Source of the DNA: Rickettsiaceae bacterium
GTDB lineage: Bacteria; Pseudomonadota; Alphaproteobacteria; Rickettsiales; Rickettsiaceae
Direction of reading: 5' to 3'
Assembly (NCBI GenBank): GCA_024236375.1
Contig: JACKKP010000001.1
Coordinates: 41,001 to 105,000, forward strand
Length of the DNA stretch: 64,000 nucleotides
Shown one piece after another: positions 56,906 through 64,000 of the stretch. Each line of letters opens with the position of its first letter. The first letter of the stretch is position 1. The notes under the pieces are model-generated. The model saw only the letters and a list, made by a program, of their open reading frames with translations, ran no database searches and had not been told where the DNA came from. The translations under genes were made by a program, and so were the position numbers.

Positions 56906-57810
56906 TCAAATATTATCGAGGCCAGTAAGCCTATTAATAATAACATCATTGTTACAAACAGCGGAATATAAGGCGAAATTTTGATATAATGTGAAACTAA
57001 AATCTTCACCGCAATTAATATGAGAATAATAGATAAAGAATATTTGATATATCTAAAACGCTCTACAAGATTTGAAATACAGAAAAATAAAGCACGTAAT
57101 CCCAAAATTGCAAAAATATTTGAAGTATAAACTATAAAAATATTTTGAGTTACCGCAAAAATTGCAGGTATGCTGTCAATTGCAAACACTAAATCCATAG
57201 TTTCGATAGTAATCAAAGATAAAAATAAAGGGGTGACAAAGATTTTACCTTTTTTATATATAAAAAATTTTTCTCCTATAAGTTTATCATGAACGTTAAG
57301 ACGTTTTGTAAGTAATTTATATAAATAAGAATTGCCAATATGGTGATTTGTATCATTAATATGAATAAGCATTTTTACACCAGTAAAAATTAATAACAAG
57401 GCAAAAACGTATAGTAACCAATCAAATTTTTGTAATAATGTTGCGCCACTGAAAATCATTATAGCTCTTAAGATAATCACTCCTATAATTCCCCAGAATA
57501 ATACACGATGTTGATATTGAGGAGGGATTTTAAAAAATTTGAATATAGTTGCGATCACAAATATATTATCTACAGACATTGATTTTTCTAATAAGAAACC
57601 AGTAAAATATTCACTAGAAGCAATTGAGCCAAATCTTTTATTAATCCACAAGCCAAATATACAAGCAATTAATATATAAAAACCACTTAGGGCTAAACTT
57701 TTTTTAAAACTAATAACTTCATTATTGCGATTGAAAATACCTAAATCTAAGCTTAATAAAATTACTACAATTGAGAAAAAATAACCCCACTCAGTGGTTG
57801 TAACTGCCAT
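56887..57810 (-). CDS. TerC-family membrane protein (Alx-like)
   Basis: 307 residues, eight to nine helices. Family motifs are LLSLDLGIFNR (about 17-27), FLLEKSMSVDNIFVIATIF (about 71-89, acidic residues in membrane), and TIETMDLVFAIDSIPAIFAVTQNIFIVYTSNIFAILGLRALFF (about 200-242). TerC/Alx proteins are linked to manganese export and to metalation of secreted proteins. It stands alone, convergent with rpoZ. Confidence 0.92.
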   Translation of the reverse strand: MAVTTTEWGYFFSIVVILLSLDLGIFNRNNEVISFKKSLALSGFYILIACIFGLWINKRFGSIASSEYFTGFLLEKSMSVDNIFVIATIFKFFKIPPQYQHRVLFWGIIGVIILRAIMIFSGATLLQKFDWLLYVFALLLIFTGVKMLIHINDTNHHIGNSYLYKLLTKRLNVHDKLIGEKFFIYKKGKIFVTPLFLSLITIETMDLVFAIDSIPAIFAVTQNIFIVYTSNIFAILGLRALFFCISNLVERFRYIKYSLSIILILIAVKILVSHYIKISPYIPLFVTMMLLLIGLLASIIFDKKRKN

Positions 57811-57946
57811 ATTATTGTAAAAAATTTAGTTTATACTAAAGATAGTAATTCTAGTAAGATTATGTTACAAAAAAATTATCTATATAGTGGCGATTATAAT
57901 TACCTAAGAGTGTTTTTTTACTTTATTTTTCTAAGAAACATGGGCT

Positions 57947-58876
57947 TTAGCTTACTAATTCAGCAGTTGCTTGAATTATAGGCAAATTCAGTTGATGTTG
58001 AGCTGTAAACTTTCCAAGTAATCTCGCAGAATTTATACCTTCTACTAAAAGTGGGTAATTAACCAAAAATTCTTGCGAATAATTATTGTGATGAAATTCG
58101 TAACCAAATTTAGTGTTGCGTGATGTGTGAGAATAACAAGTGAGCACCAGATCACCTACTACGCAGGAAAGTGAAAGTGATTTATACTCGCCGCCCAAAT
58201 ATACGGCAAGAATGCTAATTTCTTTTAATGCTTGGCTAATTAATGCAGCTCTAATATTTTCTCCAGCTCCTTTAGCTTGTAAAATACCACTTTGTATAGC
58301 AAATATATTTTTTGCCATACTTGCTATTTGTACAGTGATAATATCTGATGTAGATTCAACTGTTATTTCAGGAGAAGTGATATAATGTACTAGTTTATTT
58401 TGAATTTGATGATCTCGAGCAGCAATAGTAATCGCAGTTTCTTTGCCTTCTGCTACTTCTTTAGCGAAATTAGGTCCGTAAATAAATCCAAAGTCATTAG
58501 AAATTGTCGATTCAATTTTCTCAGAAAAAAGTTGAATAGGCTGATCGCACATACCTTTTGACGCAACTAATAAAATTGTATTTTGTCTCAAATATGGTTT
58601 TAATTCTGAAATAATTGAACAAAAACTATTTGCTGGTGTTGCAATTACTATTATTTCATAATCAAATATGTCAGCAAAATTTGCAGAAGCGATCATATTA
58701 TTCGGTAATTCTGTATTTGATAAATATCTCTGATTACTATGAGATAGATTTATTTCTTGTGCTATATTAGAGTCTTTTGAATATAGTAACGAGTGGCCAG
58801 TGGCGCGTGCAAACATACAAGCAAGCGCAGTTCCCCATGAACCTGCGCCGATAACAGCAAATTTCTTATTCTGCAT
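57947..58876 (-). CDS. gpsA: glycerol-3-phosphate dehydrogenase (NAD(P)+)
   Basis: Makes sn-glycerol-3-phosphate for phospholipids from dihydroxyacetone phosphate. FAVIGAGSWGTALA (about 6-19) is the nucleotide site, then ATPANSF, LLVASKGM, SLSCVVGDLVLTCYSHTSRNTKFG (about 230-253). The frame is open to 58903, but the ATG at 58876 starts MQNKKFAVIGAGS with a GGAAG site at good distance, giving 309 residues, and is preferred. It overlaps mtaB by 11 bases. Confidence 0.95.
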   Translation of the reverse strand: MQNKKFAVIGAGSWGTALACMFARATGHSLLYSKDSNIAQEINLSHSNQRYLSNTELPNNMIASANFADIFDYEIIVIATPANSFCSIISELKPYLRQNTILLVASKGMCDQPIQLFSEKIESTISNDFGFIYGPNFAKEVAEGKETAITIAARDHQIQNKLVHYITSPEITVESTSDIITVQIASMAKNIFAIQSGILQAKGAGENIRAALISQALKEISILAVYLGGEYKSLSLSCVVGDLVLTCYSHTSRNTKFGYEFHHNNYSQEFLVNYPLLVEGINSARLLGKFTAQHQLNLPIIQATAELVS

Positions 58877-60116
58877 AAATTTCAGCTTCCATATATTTAT
58901 CATTATAGTTTATCAATCGAGCTTGTAATAACCTACCGGAACCATAATTCTCTTTCAGATGTACTGGAATAAAATTCTCACTATGAGCAATATTATTATT
59001 TTCTACTAATAAAACTATTTCTCTGTTAAGATTTTGTTGGTAGAATTTTGTTAGCTCTTTATCGCCTTCTGCGCGTAAGATCGCAGCTCTCTCTTTTCTG
59101 ATTTTTAATGGTATTTGTGGCATCCGTGCAGCTGGTGTTCCTGCGCGAGAAGAATAAGGAAAAACGTGCAAATATTGAATACCACTCTCTGATATCAACT
59201 TCCTGGTATTTTCAAACATATCATCTGTTTCGGTTGGAAAGCCAGCAATAATATCAGCACCATATGCTACTTCTGGTCTTAATGAACGTAATTTATGACA
59301 AAAATCGATCACTTGTTGGCGGTTATGGCGTCTTTTCATACGTTTTAATATCATATTATCTCCAGCTTGCAAGCTAATATGAAAATGTGGCATTAATCTT
59401 TTTTCATAAGCCATTAGCTCAAATAATTCATCATCTATTTCTGCAACATCAATTGAAGATAATCTGAGTCTCTGAAGTTCTGGCACTTGAGATAATACTC
59501 TTTTAATCATTTGAGCATAAGTCGGGCTTCCTGGTAGATCGGCGCCATAAGAAGTTGCATCCACACCAGTGAAGACTATTTCTTTGAAATCTTGTGCAAG
59601 TAATGATCTAATTTGTTGTACAATAGAACCAATTGGCACTGAACGGCTATTACCTCTGCCATAAGGAATAATACAAAATGTACAACGGTGGTTACATCCA
59701 TTTTGCACTTGTAAAAATGCTCTAGCTCTTCCTTCAAAACTCGTCACTAAATGATTAGCTGTTTCTTTAATCGACATTATGTCATTTACTAAGATTTTTT
59801 CGCTGTCGAAATTATAATATTGAGGTGATAATTTTTCTTCATTGCCTAATATTTTATCAACTTCAGGCATCGCAGCAAACATCTCAGGAGTATTTTGTGC
59901 TGCACATCCAGTGACAATAATTTTCGTATTTGGATCTGTATTTTTTAATTTACGTATAGCTTGCCTTGCTTGTTTTTCGGCTTCTTTTGTTACTGCGCAA
60001 GTGTTGAACACTACAACATTATCTAAATTAGAAGTAGCAAGATTTTGTTTTATAATTTCACTTTCGTAAATATTGAGACGACACCCAAAAGTAATAACTT
60101 GTGCATTATCTTTCAT
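58866..60116 (-). CDS. mtaB: tRNA t6A37 methylthiotransferase MtaB
   Basis: Radical-SAM enzyme adding a methylthio group to t6A37 in tRNAs reading ANN codons. The 416 residues show three cysteine sites of the first cluster (VITFGCRLNIYESE, NTCAVTKEAEKQARQ, VTGCAAQ) and the radical SAM CxxxCxxC in NGCNHRCTFCIIPYGRG (about 141-157). The GCRLN start points to MtaB rather than MiaB. It overlaps dapF (11 bases) and gpsA, so it is the middle of a three-gene operon. Confidence 0.93.
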   Translation of the reverse strand: MKDNAQVITFGCRLNIYESEIIKQNLATSNLDNVVVFNTCAVTKEAEKQARQAIRKLKNTDPNTKIIVTGCAAQNTPEMFAAMPEVDKILGNEEKLSPQYYNFDSEKILVNDIMSIKETANHLVTSFEGRARAFLQVQNGCNHRCTFCIIPYGRGNSRSVPIGSIVQQIRSLLAQDFKEIVFTGVDATSYGADLPGSPTYAQMIKRVLSQVPELQRLRLSSIDVAEIDDELFELMAYEKRLMPHFHISLQAGDNMILKRMKRRHNRQQVIDFCHKLRSLRPEVAYGADIIAGFPTETDDMFENTRKLISESGIQYLHVFPYSSRAGTPAARMPQIPLKIRKERAAILRAEGDKELTKFYQQNLNREIVLLVENNNIAHSENFIPVHLKENYGSGRLLQARLINYNDKYMEAEIYAE

Positions 60117-60927
60117 AATAAAAATCTCCCTTAAACACGAAACTTGTTGGTCCGGTCATGGTGATATTATCATCTTGTTTCTTCATTAATAAATTTCCAA
60201 GTTCAAATAATATTAAAGCTTCATTTTGTACAAAATTAAATTTATTTGCTGCTGCAAAACTTGCTATAGCACCGCTACCGCAAGCATGAGTAAAACCTGT
60301 GCCTCTTTCCCAAACGCGTAATTTGATATTGTCCCCCTCTATCTCGGCAAAATTAACATTGATTCCATTAGGAAATAGAGAATGATTTTGGAAATTACGT
60401 CCAATGAGTTCTTGATCAAGTGGAGAAATTTTACTAAAAATGACTAAATGAGGATTTGCAACATCTACGCATATTATTTCTTTGGGCTCAATACCGTATT
60501 TTTGAGCTAGTGACCATAAATCTATTTGTTGCGGCATCCAATCTTCTACGAAGCTAACAGGGCCCATATTAACAGAAATCATGTCATGACTATAATATTT
60601 ACAACGTACTTCTCTTCTTCCTACATAAATGGTTATTTCTTTATGCCCACTATTATCAAAAATTAATCTAGATAAACAACGGCTTGCATTCCCGCATGCT
60701 AGCGCAAGAGATCCGTCTATGTTAAAAATCTGCATTGTAACTTGATTACCATTTTGATCATAGATAATAAATTGATCGCATCCAATACCAAGTCTTCTAT
60801 CAGAAATATTAATCGCTAATTCTTGATAAGAGACGTTATCTATTATATTACTCTTTTGAATGATTACAAAATCGTTACCAAGTCCGTGCATTTTTACAAA
60901 AGGTATTGATGGGGTATTAGAAGTCAT
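60106..60927 (-). CDS. dapF: diaminopimelate epimerase
   Basis: Converts LL- to meso-diaminopimelate for peptidoglycan and lysine. The 273 residues have both catalytic cysteines: LACGNASRC (about 75-83) and FTHACGSGAIAS (about 212-223), and start FVKMHGLGNDFVII. First gene of the dapF-mtaB-gpsA operon. Confidence 0.97.
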   Translation of the reverse strand: MTSNTPSIPFVKMHGLGNDFVIIQKSNIIDNVSYQELAINISDRRLGIGCDQFIIYDQNGNQVTMQIFNIDGSLALACGNASRCLSRLIFDNSGHKEITIYVGRREVRCKYYSHDMISVNMGPVSFVEDWMPQQIDLWSLAQKYGIEPKEIICVDVANPHLVIFSKISPLDQELIGRNFQNHSLFPNGINVNFAEIEGDNIKLRVWERGTGFTHACGSGAIASFAAANKFNFVQNEALILFELGNLLMKKQDDNITMTGPTSFVFKGDFYYER

Positions 60928-61137
60928 ATTTCTTTACGATTTTATTGAAATAACGCAGAAAGAACATTAATTTTCCTGAAAATACTATGCATTTCATATA
61001 TAGTGAATATAGTAGGAAAATTCTGTAGCCAATTTAGCATTTTACTGAATTTGTTTTGAATAAGCAAAGCTGATAATATATATTATAAAGTAATTTTTTA
61101 CAAATAATAAAATATTTACATTTATAGTGCTTCTGAT

Positions 61138-62277
61138 ATGAACCATGAAATTTTGCAGCTTTTATCTAGGTTAATAAGCTTTCAATCAGAAACGCCTAAA
61201 GGGAGAGATGTATTGGAATTTATAGAAAAATATTTAAATAATTTAGGCTTTGAATGTATCATAAAAGATTTTGGTCCGAATTTAGAAGTATCGAATCTAT
61301 ATGCAACATATGGTAATCACAGCCCAAATATATGTTTTGCTGGGCACGTAGATGTGGTGCCACCAGGTGAGAAAAATTTATGGCAGTTTGATCCATATTT
61401 GATGACAATCCAAAATAATAAGGTATATGGGCGCGGAATAGTTGATATGAAAGGTGCAATTGCCTGCGCTTTATCCGCAGCTAAACATTTTACTACCAGG
61501 GAATTTAATGGTTCTATTAGTTTCTTGCTTACTACAGATGAGGAAGGTGATGGTAAATATGGTTTGCAAGAAATGTTACAATATATTTCAAACGATTATC
61601 CGCCAATTGATTTTTGTATATTAGGTGAACCTACTTCAGAAAACAAGGTAGGCGACATGATAAAAATTGGCAGACGTGGTAGTATTAATTTTGATGTATT
61701 AATTAGGGGTAAGCAAGGTCATGTAGCTTATCCAAATCTGGTTATTAATCCTACTAGAGAGTTAGCATCAATTTTAAAAAATTTATATGAATTGAAATTA
61801 GATGCAGGGAATAAATATTTCGCAGCATCTAATTTAGAAATAACTTCAGTGAATACTAGCTCAGATATAAGTAATGTGGTGCCGGAAAGTTGCCAAATAA
61901 AATTTAATATACGATTTAATAATTTACATACACCAGACAGTTTAGTAATTCTAATCAAGCAGATAGTACAAGATCATTGTAAAGCATCTACTTCTTTATC
62001 TTATACATGTTCATCTTTGCCATTTATCCAAGAAATTTCTCAAGAAATGCAAGAATGTAAAAAACTTATTCAAGACATATGTAATGTTGAGTCTGAATTT
62101 AGTACTACAGGTGGGACATCAGATGCAAGATTTATTCATCAATATTGTCCAGTTATAGAATTAGGTCTTAAATCGGATATGGCTCATAAAATTGACGAAA
62201 ATTGTAAAATTTCCGATTTACAAAAATTATATGATGTGTATATTGTTCTTCTAGCTAAATTTCTAAAAGCAAATTAG
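61138..62277 (+). CDS. dapE: succinyl-diaminopimelate desuccinylase
   Basis: Zinc peptidase-family enzyme that removes succinate from N-succinyl-LL-diaminopimelate. The 379 residues have FAGHVDVVPPG (metal His, about 66-76), YGRGIVDMKGAIAC (metal Asp), TTDEEGDGKYG (catalytic Glu pair), LGEPTSE and, near the end, TGGTSDARF. Divergent from dapF across a 210-base gap. Its presence shows the succinylase branch is used. Confidence 0.96.
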   Translation: MNHEILQLLSRLISFQSETPKGRDVLEFIEKYLNNLGFECIIKDFGPNLEVSNLYATYGNHSPNICFAGHVDVVPPGEKNLWQFDPYLMTIQNNKVYGRGIVDMKGAIACALSAAKHFTTREFNGSISFLLTTDEEGDGKYGLQEMLQYISNDYPPIDFCILGEPTSENKVGDMIKIGRRGSINFDVLIRGKQGHVAYPNLVINPTRELASILKNLYELKLDAGNKYFAASNLEITSVNTSSDISNVVPESCQIKFNIRFNNLHTPDSLVILIKQIVQDHCKASTSLSYTCSSLPFIQEISQEMQECKKLIQDICNVESEFSTTGGTSDARFIHQYCPVIELGLKSDMAHKIDENCKISDLQKLYDVYIVLLAKFLKAN

Positions 62278-62423
62278 TGTGATATCCTTAAAGTAAGTAG
62301 TAAAAATTTTGCCTAAAAGCTTAAATAAAAGCTTGTATTTCAGGAGACAGAGTTATAGACTTACTTCGAAAAAGGAACTTCTTATGTGGTAAATTATTAG
62401 GCAATAGTAATTTACTTTCAGAT

Positions 62424-62508
62424 GCGGGTGTGGCGGAACTGGTAGACGCACTAGATTTAGGTTCTAGCGCTGCAAGGCGTGGGGGTTCAAGTCCCTCCAT
62501 CCGTACCA
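62424..62508 (+). tRNA. tRNA-Leu (anticodon TAG)
   Basis: Acceptor GCGGGTG pairs with CATCCGT. The anticodon arm CTAGA-TTTAGGT-TCTAG gives TAG, read as Leu (CUN). A long variable arm and T-arm GGGTTCAAGTCCC are present, and the 3' CCA is encoded. 56 bases later tig starts. Confidence 0.96.
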
Positions 62509-62564
62509 ATTTGATAAATAGTCCTTAATTTAGTTAATAAAATAACAAAAACTTATAATTTGCT

Positions 62565-63896
62565 ATGAACATAACAGAAATTAGTAGTGATCAAAACACT
62601 TATCATGCACATATCACTATTCCAAGCGCTCATGTCGCAGACAAAATTAATCATAAACTCATAGATATCTCTAAAACTGCAAAAATGGATGGTTTTAGAG
62701 TGGGTAAAGTTCCATTCTCAGTAATTGAAAAAAAATATAGCGCTTCAGTTAGGGGTGAGATCATAAAAGAAATGGTTGAATCAGCAATTCAAAAAGTAAT
62801 TGATGATAAAAAATTAAATATTTTATTAGATCCGCAAATTGAAGATTTTAAAGCAGAAGATAAGCAGGATATAGAATTTACAGCAAAATTTGATCTGATG
62901 CCTGAAATCAAAATACCAAATTTGAGTGATATTTCTCTAGAAAAGCCAGTTATAAAGGTTACTAAAAAAGATATAGATGAAAGACTTCAAAAAATCGCTG
63001 AATATTCACAAAGTTTTGAAAAAGAAAAAGATGGTGCAGCTGCAAAAGGTGACCAAGTAACTTTGGATGCGGTCGGCTATGTAGATGGTGTCGCTTTTGA
63101 AGGTGGTAAATTAAATGCACATAAATTAATCTTGGGTAGTAAAGCATTTGTAGATAATTTTGAGGATCAATTAATTGGTGCTAAAGTTGGGGATGAAATA
63201 TTAGTCAAAGTAAAGTTTCCAGAAAATTATTCGGCAAAAAATTTAGCTGGTAAATTGGCAGAATTTCAGGTGCAAATTTTGGCAATTCATAGTCCTACAA
63301 AAGTTAAAATAGACGATGAACTTGCTCAAAAATTAAAATTTGGTACACTTAAAGAATTGTGTACTAAAATAGAAGAAGAAATAACGCGTCAGTATGAAGA
63401 ACCAATTCGCGTTGTCATGAAAATGAAATTATTTGATGAGCTTGAGAAATTAATATCATTTGTAGCACCAAAAGCTTTATTAGAAAAAGAATTAAATGTT
63501 CTTCAATCTCAGAAAGAATATTTAGTTTCAGATGATGCAAAATTGAAAAATATGTCTGAAACAGAACTGAAAGATTATTTTACTCAAATTGCTAAAAGAC
63601 GTGTTAATATTGGTTTATTACTCACAGAATATGCTAAGGTAAAAAAAATCAGTATTACTGAAGAAGATTTAAGAGAAGTGATATTGCAACAAGTAAGGCA
63701 TTATCCAGGTCAAGAGATGCAAATCATTGAATATTATCAAAAAAATCAAGAGGCAGTCGCCTATCTCAAAGGACCAGCATTAGAAGAAAAAGCTGTAAAA
63801 AATATCTTTGATAATGAAATTAAACTCACAGAAAAAGTTTATACTAGAGAAGAGTTAGAAAATTTACTATCTCAACATGATGAGAATAAAACGTAA
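62565..63896 (+). CDS. tig: trigger factor
   Basis: Ribosome-bound chaperone and proline isomerase at the exit tunnel. The 443 residues have the ribosome-docking signature region GFRVGKVPFSVIEKKY (about 44-59), the FKBP domain (about 165-245: GDQVTLDAVGYVDGVAFEGG, KLILGSKAFVDNFEDQLIGAKVGDE), and a long helical C-terminal domain. It ends with its own terminator. Confidence 0.97.
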   Translation: MNITEISSDQNTYHAHITIPSAHVADKINHKLIDISKTAKMDGFRVGKVPFSVIEKKYSASVRGEIIKEMVESAIQKVIDDKKLNILLDPQIEDFKAEDKQDIEFTAKFDLMPEIKIPNLSDISLEKPVIKVTKKDIDERLQKIAEYSQSFEKEKDGAAAKGDQVTLDAVGYVDGVAFEGGKLNAHKLILGSKAFVDNFEDQLIGAKVGDEILVKVKFPENYSAKNLAGKLAEFQVQILAIHSPTKVKIDDELAQKLKFGTLKELCTKIEEEITRQYEEPIRVVMKMKLFDELEKLISFVAPKALLEKELNVLQSQKEYLVSDDAKLKNMSETELKDYFTQIAKRRVNIGLLLTEYAKVKKISITEEDLREVILQQVRHYPGQEMQIIEYYQKNQEAVAYLKGPALEEKAVKNIFDNEIKLTEKVYTREELENLLSQHDENKT

Positions 63897-63906
63897 TAAA
63901 CGCTGA

Positions 63907-63944
63907 CAAAAAAGCTCTAAATTATTAGAATTTGGAGCTTTTTT
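63907..63944 (+). terminator. intrinsic terminator of tig
   Basis: AAAAAAGCTCTAAATT pairs with AATTTGGAGCTTTTTT (one mismatch) around ATTAG, 11 bases after the stop codon. The remaining bases to the window end show no gene. Confidence 0.9.
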
Positions 63945-64000
63945 GCTTATAATAATATTTAATTTTGTCTAGGTCATAATATCACTTGTATAATCAATAA

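Noticed and set aside
62321..62509. Minus-strand open frame of 62 codons
   Set aside because: It lies over the tRNA-Leu(TAG) gene, and the open frame is a by-product of the tRNA sequence.

Overview
This is an AT-rich (roughly 70% AT), gene-dense chromosomal segment of an alphaproteobacterium. It most probably comes from the family Rickettsiaceae (Rickettsia, Orientia, Megaira and relatives). That reading rests on several points: a split atpI-B-E-F'-F operon; a transporter closely resembling the rickettsial S-adenosylmethionine importer; three ProP/MHS-type permeases; a CarD regulator; a sodium-symporter/histidine-kinase fusion; a cysteine-free L31 protein; ankyrin-repeat and low-complexity host-interaction candidates; and decayed transposons. 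I cannot fix the genus from the sequence alone.

Layout. 1-2.4 kb: F0 sector of ATP synthase. 2.6-9.9 kb (mostly minus): rlmE-nusB, Skp-like chaperone and bamA (outer-membrane assembly), then a small membrane protein-queA-tgt (queuosine) and a lipoprotein. 10-19 kb: membrane sulfatase of the LTA-synthase type, an accessory gap with an IS256-type transposase remnant and a small transposon-like repeat, an OmpW-like porin, SAM transporter, MHS permease and the bifunctional proline catabolic enzyme PutA. 19-29.4 kb (minus): recR-ybaB-dnaX with the 4.5S SRP RNA upstream of dnaX, lolA, and the run clpB-queH-truB-rpsO-pnp with a 124-bp palindrome before pnp. 29.6-37.5 kb: unknown coiled-coil protein with a fresh tandem duplication, rpsD, RDD protein, MHS permease, gmk, an exported LEA-like protein, a complete IS1-family element, and a beta-barrel surface protein. 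37.8-41 kb (plus): carD, def-fmt, rplU-rpmA-rpmB-rpmE. 41-44 kb: repeat copy 3, ankyrin protein, third MHS permease, tRNA-Leu(CAA). 44-52.9 kb: uracil-DNA glycosylase, rluD, an amino-acid-binding lipoprotein, flavin reductase, dapB, thrS, infC (AUU start), a PCuAC-domain protein and an unknown membrane protein with a long disordered tail. 53-64 kb: SSS-histidine kinase fusion, a probable structured RNA, rpoZ, terC, gpsA-mtaB-dapF, dapE, tRNA-Leu(UAG) and tig.

How the parts fit. Most of the window is core machinery: ATP synthesis, translation, RNA decay, envelope biogenesis, and DAP/lysine synthesis for peptidoglycan. Lifestyle signals are metabolite import (SAM, three MHS permeases, an amino-acid-binding protein), proline use as fuel (PutA), and secreted or surface candidates (ankyrin, coiled-coil, LEA-like and beta-barrel proteins). 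The novel-looking items are the three-copy TA-flanked miniature element, the minus-strand structured RNA at 56.2-56.3 kb, the pnp leader palindrome, and two unrecognised candidate host-interaction proteins. I see no CRISPR array, prophage, toxin-antitoxin pair or defence island.
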